Positions 60,869-64,000 of a DNA stretch of 64,000 bases are shown here, piece by piece. The translations under genes and the position numbers were made by a program. Location: positions 1,426,001 to 1,490,000 of the forward strand of contig NZ_CP048264.1 of the NCBI RefSeq assembly GCF_019469185.1, read 5' to 3'. The DNA is from Gilliamella sp. ESL0441. GTDB lineage: Bacteria > Pseudomonadota > Gammaproteobacteria > Enterobacterales > Orbaceae. The notes under the pieces are model-generated. The model searched no databases, was not told the DNA's origin, and worked only from the letters and a program-made list of their open reading frames with translations. Position 1 is the stretch's first letter. Every line of letters starts with the position of its first letter.

Positions 60869-63727
60869 CTATAAATTTTTAATCGCAAGATATTGTTCTT
60901 GCAACTTGGTTTTATCATCAATATAGCCTTGTTGTTTTTCTTTCTCTTTGGCAACGACTGCTGCCGGTGCTTTATCTACAAAACTAGCATTCGATAATTT
61001 ACCGGCAATACGGGCTATTTCACCGTCAATACGGGCTATCTCTTTTTCAAGACGCGCTAATTCATCGTCTTTATTAATTAAGCCAGCCATTGGCATTAAT
61101 AGCTCAGCACCATCCACCAATTTAGTTACTGACAATGGCCCCGTTTCACCCTCATCTAATAAGACAATTTCGGATAATCTGGCTAACGATTCAATGAAAT
61201 TGATATTATCACTGATGATTCGATGAACTGTAGGCGAAGCTTTACGAATCAATAGTTGCAATGGTTTACTTGGTGCAATATTCATCTCAGCACGAATATT
61301 TCGAACAGCAATAACCACATCTTTAATCCAGTTAATATCCGCAACGGCTTGGTCATCCGTATGCTTGCTGTCAAATGCAGGCATCGGCTGTAACATAATG
61401 GTATCGGCTTTAATCGCCATTAACGGTTTGACACTTTGCCAAATCTCTTCTGTAATAAAAGGAATAATTGGGTGTGCAAGTCGTAATAATGCCTCAAGAA
61501 CGGTGACTAAGGTATGACGGGCAGCACGTTGTTCGGATTGTCCACCATTGGCTAATACTGATTTAGTCAATTCTAAATACCAGTCACAGAACTGATTCCA
61601 CGTAAATTCATATAAAATATTAGCAGCTAAATCAAATCGATAAGTATCAAAAGCTTCACGATAAGATTTTACGGTTTGGTTAAATTCAGCTAGTATCCAT
61701 TTATCCGCTAATGAATAAGCCAGATCGCCACCTTTGAAACCACAATCATGTGCTTCGGTGTTCATTAGCACATAACGGCTAGCATTCCAAAGTTTATTAC
61801 AGAAGTTACGATAACCTTCTAAACGTTTTAAATCCCAATTGATATCACGCCCAGTTGATGCAAGCGCCGCTAAAGTAAAGCGTAATGCATCAGTACCATG
61901 TGCTTCTATCCCGTTTGGAAACTGTTTTTCCGTACGTTTGGCTATTTTTTCAGCCAATTGAGGTTGCATCATATTACCAGTACGTTTTTCGAGTAAATCA
62001 GCAAGTGATATCCCATCAATCATATCTAAAGGATCAATAACATTTCCTTTAGATTTAGACATTTTTTGCCCTTCTTCATCACGAATCAAGCCAGTCACAT
62101 AGACTGTTTTAAACGGAACTTGAGGTTTGCCATCTTTATCTTTAATAAAGTGCATGGTCATCATGATCATTCTAGCTACCCAGAAGAAGATGATATCAAA
62201 GCCTGTTACTAAAACATTCGTTGGATGAAAAGTTGCTAAATCATCCGTATTTTCTGGCCAACCTAACGTTGAGAATGTCCAAAGCGCAGATGAAAACCAC
62301 GTATCAAGTACATCTTCATCTTGAGATAAAATAATATTGTCAGATAAATTATTTTCACGTCGAACTTCAGCTTCATCTCGTCCAACATAAACACGACCTT
62401 GCTCATCATACCAAGCAGGAATACGATGTCCCCACCATAATTGACGTGAAATACACCAATCTTGAATATCATTCATCCAAGAAAAGTACATGTTTTCGTA
62501 CTGTTTTGGTACAAATTGAATATCGCCATTTTTCACCGCATCAATAGCTGGCTCTGCTAACACTTTAGCTCGAACATACCATTGGTCAGTTAACATTGGT
62601 TCGATCACAACTCCACCACGATCACCATAAGGAATGGTTAAATCATGCGGTTCGATTTTTTCTAAAATAGCTTGAGCTTCACATGCAGCAATGACCGCTT
62701 TGCGTGCTGCAAAACGCTCTAAATTTTGGAACTCAGACGGAATATCAGTTGAATAGATATCACTTGCTTCACCATTGGTATCAAAAACTTCAGCTTGTGC
62801 ACGAATATCACCGTCAAATGTAAAAATGTTGATCATCGGTAATTGATGTCGACGACCGACTTCGTAGTCATTGAAATCATGCGCAGGTGTAATTTTTACA
62901 CAACCGGTACCTTTGGTCATATCAGCATGTTCATCGCCAACAATCGGAATACGACGGTTAACAAAAGGCAATATCACATAGTGACCAATTAAATCTTTGT
63001 AACGCGGATCTTCAGGATTAACAGCCACACCGGTATCCCCAAATAGCGTTTCGGGGCGAGTAGTTGCAACTACTAAATAATCTTTTCCATCAGCAGTTTT
63101 GGCACCGTCAGCTAAGGGATAACGCAAATGCCACATAGACCCTTTTACTTCACGATTTTCAACTTCTAAATCAGAAATAGCTGTACGTAACTTCGGATCC
63201 CAGTTTACTAAACGTTTACCACGATAAATTAAATCCTCTTGATAAAGCCTTACAAATACCTCTTTAACGGCATTAGATAAACCTTCATCCATGGTAAAAC
63301 GCTCACGATCCCAATCAACCGAATCACCCAAACGACGCATTTGCTTAGTAATGCTTCCTCCTGATTCGGCTTTCCATTGCCAAATTTTTTCAATAAAAGC
63401 TTCACGACCATAATCATGACGGGTTTTACTTTCTTCGGCTGCGATTTTACGCTCTACCACCATTTGCGTTGCAATACCGGCATGGTCAGTACCAGATTGC
63501 CATAATGTGTTATGACCTTGCATACGATGATACCGAATCAACGCATCCATAATCGTTTGTTGGAACGCATGCCCCATATGTAAACTACCTGTCACATTAG
63601 GTGGTGGAATCGCTATGCAATAGCTAGGCTGGGATTTGTCACCGTTGGGTTTAAAATAACCGCTCTGTTCCCAATGTTGGTAAATGGGCTGTTCGATTTC
63701 TTGTGGATTATAAGTCGAATTTTTCAT
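60869..63727 (-). CDS. valS: Valyl-tRNA synthetase
   Basis: A 952-aa class I tRNA synthetase of normal length. It has [17 protein letters not shown] with the HMGH motif at 50-53, a large CP1 editing domain ([20 protein letters not shown] near 222), the [14 protein letters not shown] catalytic loop near 555, an anticodon-binding helical domain, and a C-terminal coiled coil ([20 protein letters not shown] and following) that clamps tRNA-Val. It ends in its own terminator. In enterobacteria holC precedes valS; here the 270 bases to its right show no gene. Confidence 0.97.
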   Translation of the reverse strand: MKNSTYNPQEIEQPIYQHWEQSGYFKPNGDKSQPSYCIAIPPPNVTGSLHMGHAFQQTIMDALIRYHRMQGHNTLWQSGTDHAGIATQMVVERKIAAEESKTRHDYGREAFIEKIWQWKAESGGSITKQMRRLGDSVDWDRERFTMDEGLSNAVKEVFVRLYQEDLIYRGKRLVNWDPKLRTAISDLEVENREVKGSMWHLRYPLADGAKTADGKDYLVVATTRPETLFGDTGVAVNPEDPRYKDLIGHYVILPFVNRRIPIVGDEHADMTKGTGCVKITPAHDFNDYEVGRRHQLPMINIFTFDGDIRAQAEVFDTNGEASDIYSTDIPSEFQNLERFAARKAVIAACEAQAILEKIEPHDLTIPYGDRGGVVIEPMLTDQWYVRAKVLAEPAIDAVKNGDIQFVPKQYENMYFSWMNDIQDWCISRQLWWGHRIPAWYDEQGRVYVGRDEAEVRRENNLSDNIILSQDEDVLDTWFSSALWTFSTLGWPENTDDLATFHPTNVLVTGFDIIFFWVARMIMMTMHFIKDKDGKPQVPFKTVYVTGLIRDEEGQKMSKSKGNVIDPLDMIDGISLADLLEKRTGNMMQPQLAEKIAKRTEKQFPNGIEAHGTDALRFTLAALASTGRDINWDLKRLEGYRNFCNKLWNASRYVLMNTEAHDCGFKGGDLAYSLADKWILAEFNQTVKSYREAFDTYRFDLAANILYEFTWNQFCDWYLELTKSVLANGGQSEQRAARHTLVTVLEALLRLAHPIIPFITEEIWQSVKPLMAIKADTIMLQPMPAFDSKHTDDQAVADINWIKDVVIAVRNIRAEMNIAPSKPLQLLIRKASPTVHRIISDNINFIESLARLSEIVLLDEGETGPLSVTKLVDGAELLMPMAGLINKDDELARLEKEIARIDGEIARIAGKLSNASFVDKAPAAVVAKEKEKQQGYIDDKTKLQEQYLAIKNL

Positions 63728-64000
63728 ATAAATGCATTAATCCTAATTCAAGGCATAAAAATGGAATTATTCTACTATAAAATAGATAAACAATAAATTG
63801 TCATGACACGTTGTCAGGTGGATTTAATCCATAATTAGATTTTTTATCAAAACACAATATTAAATTTAAACTATTTTATTCAAAAAACAGATAAAATGAC
63901 TTCATATTGGAGATATTATTAGGATAGTTTTTAGCAGAACTTATGCTGAGTCAAAACAATATTTTAAGATTACTACAGCTCTAGTTCTAATTGTTTACAA

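Noticed and set aside
62263..62472. - strand ORF inside valS in another frame
   Set aside because: Fully contained in valS and without start context; a chance frame.

Overview
The window looks like a chromosomal segment of an AT-rich gammaproteobacterium, most plausibly Orbaceae (Gilliamella-like gut symbionts). This rests on the mix of enterobacteria-type core genes (valS, a ynbABCD-type cluster, EmrE-like SMR pump, tRNA-Lys) with low GC, a transposable Mu-like prophage and dense Rhs toxin remnants. The assignment is an inference; no 16S gene is present.

Layout. (1) 1-22362, + strand: the late half of a Mu-like transposable prophage with a siphovirus-type tail (B3/D3112-like plan). It holds spanins, a DksA-like zinc finger, small and large terminase, DUF935 portal, MuF head protein with a C-terminal nuclease-like domain, tail completion protein, protease with nested scaffold, cement and capsid proteins, tail tube, tail chaperone with a clear -1 slippery site, tape measure, tail-tip proteins, fibres and fibre chaperone. 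The early genes (transposase, repressor) lie left of the window. Repeats at 22395-22466 may mark the right end.

(2) About 22900-45750, - strand: a very AT-rich array of orphan Rhs C-terminal cassettes. About sixteen fragments of the same Rhs core end are each followed by a toxin remnant and an immunity-type gene. Toxins are mostly truncated, frameshifted or stopped; about eighteen immunity-type genes remain open. Recognisable toxins are a TNT NADase, AHH/HNH nucleases and other HNH-type remnants; recognisable immunity families are Imm51, Imm11/Imm43-like and SUKH (SMI1/KNR4). A conserved spacer of about 330 bp, ending at the same Rhs codon, recurs four times between cassettes. Two cassettes share a near-identical immunity gene. 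No full-length Rhs gene is in the window. The array therefore reads as an immunity archive and recombination reservoir.

(3) 45907-64000: ordinary chromosome. A Sel1-repeat gene carries a stop in its signal peptide. It is followed by an APC permease (+), a solo HPr, and a rearranged ynb lipid cluster on the - strand (ynbA-ynbC-ynbD-small membrane protein-ynbB). Then come a 1.4 kb-codon activase/2-hydroxyacyl-CoA dehydratase-like fusion, queH, an SMR pump, tRNA-Lys(CTT) and valS with its terminator.
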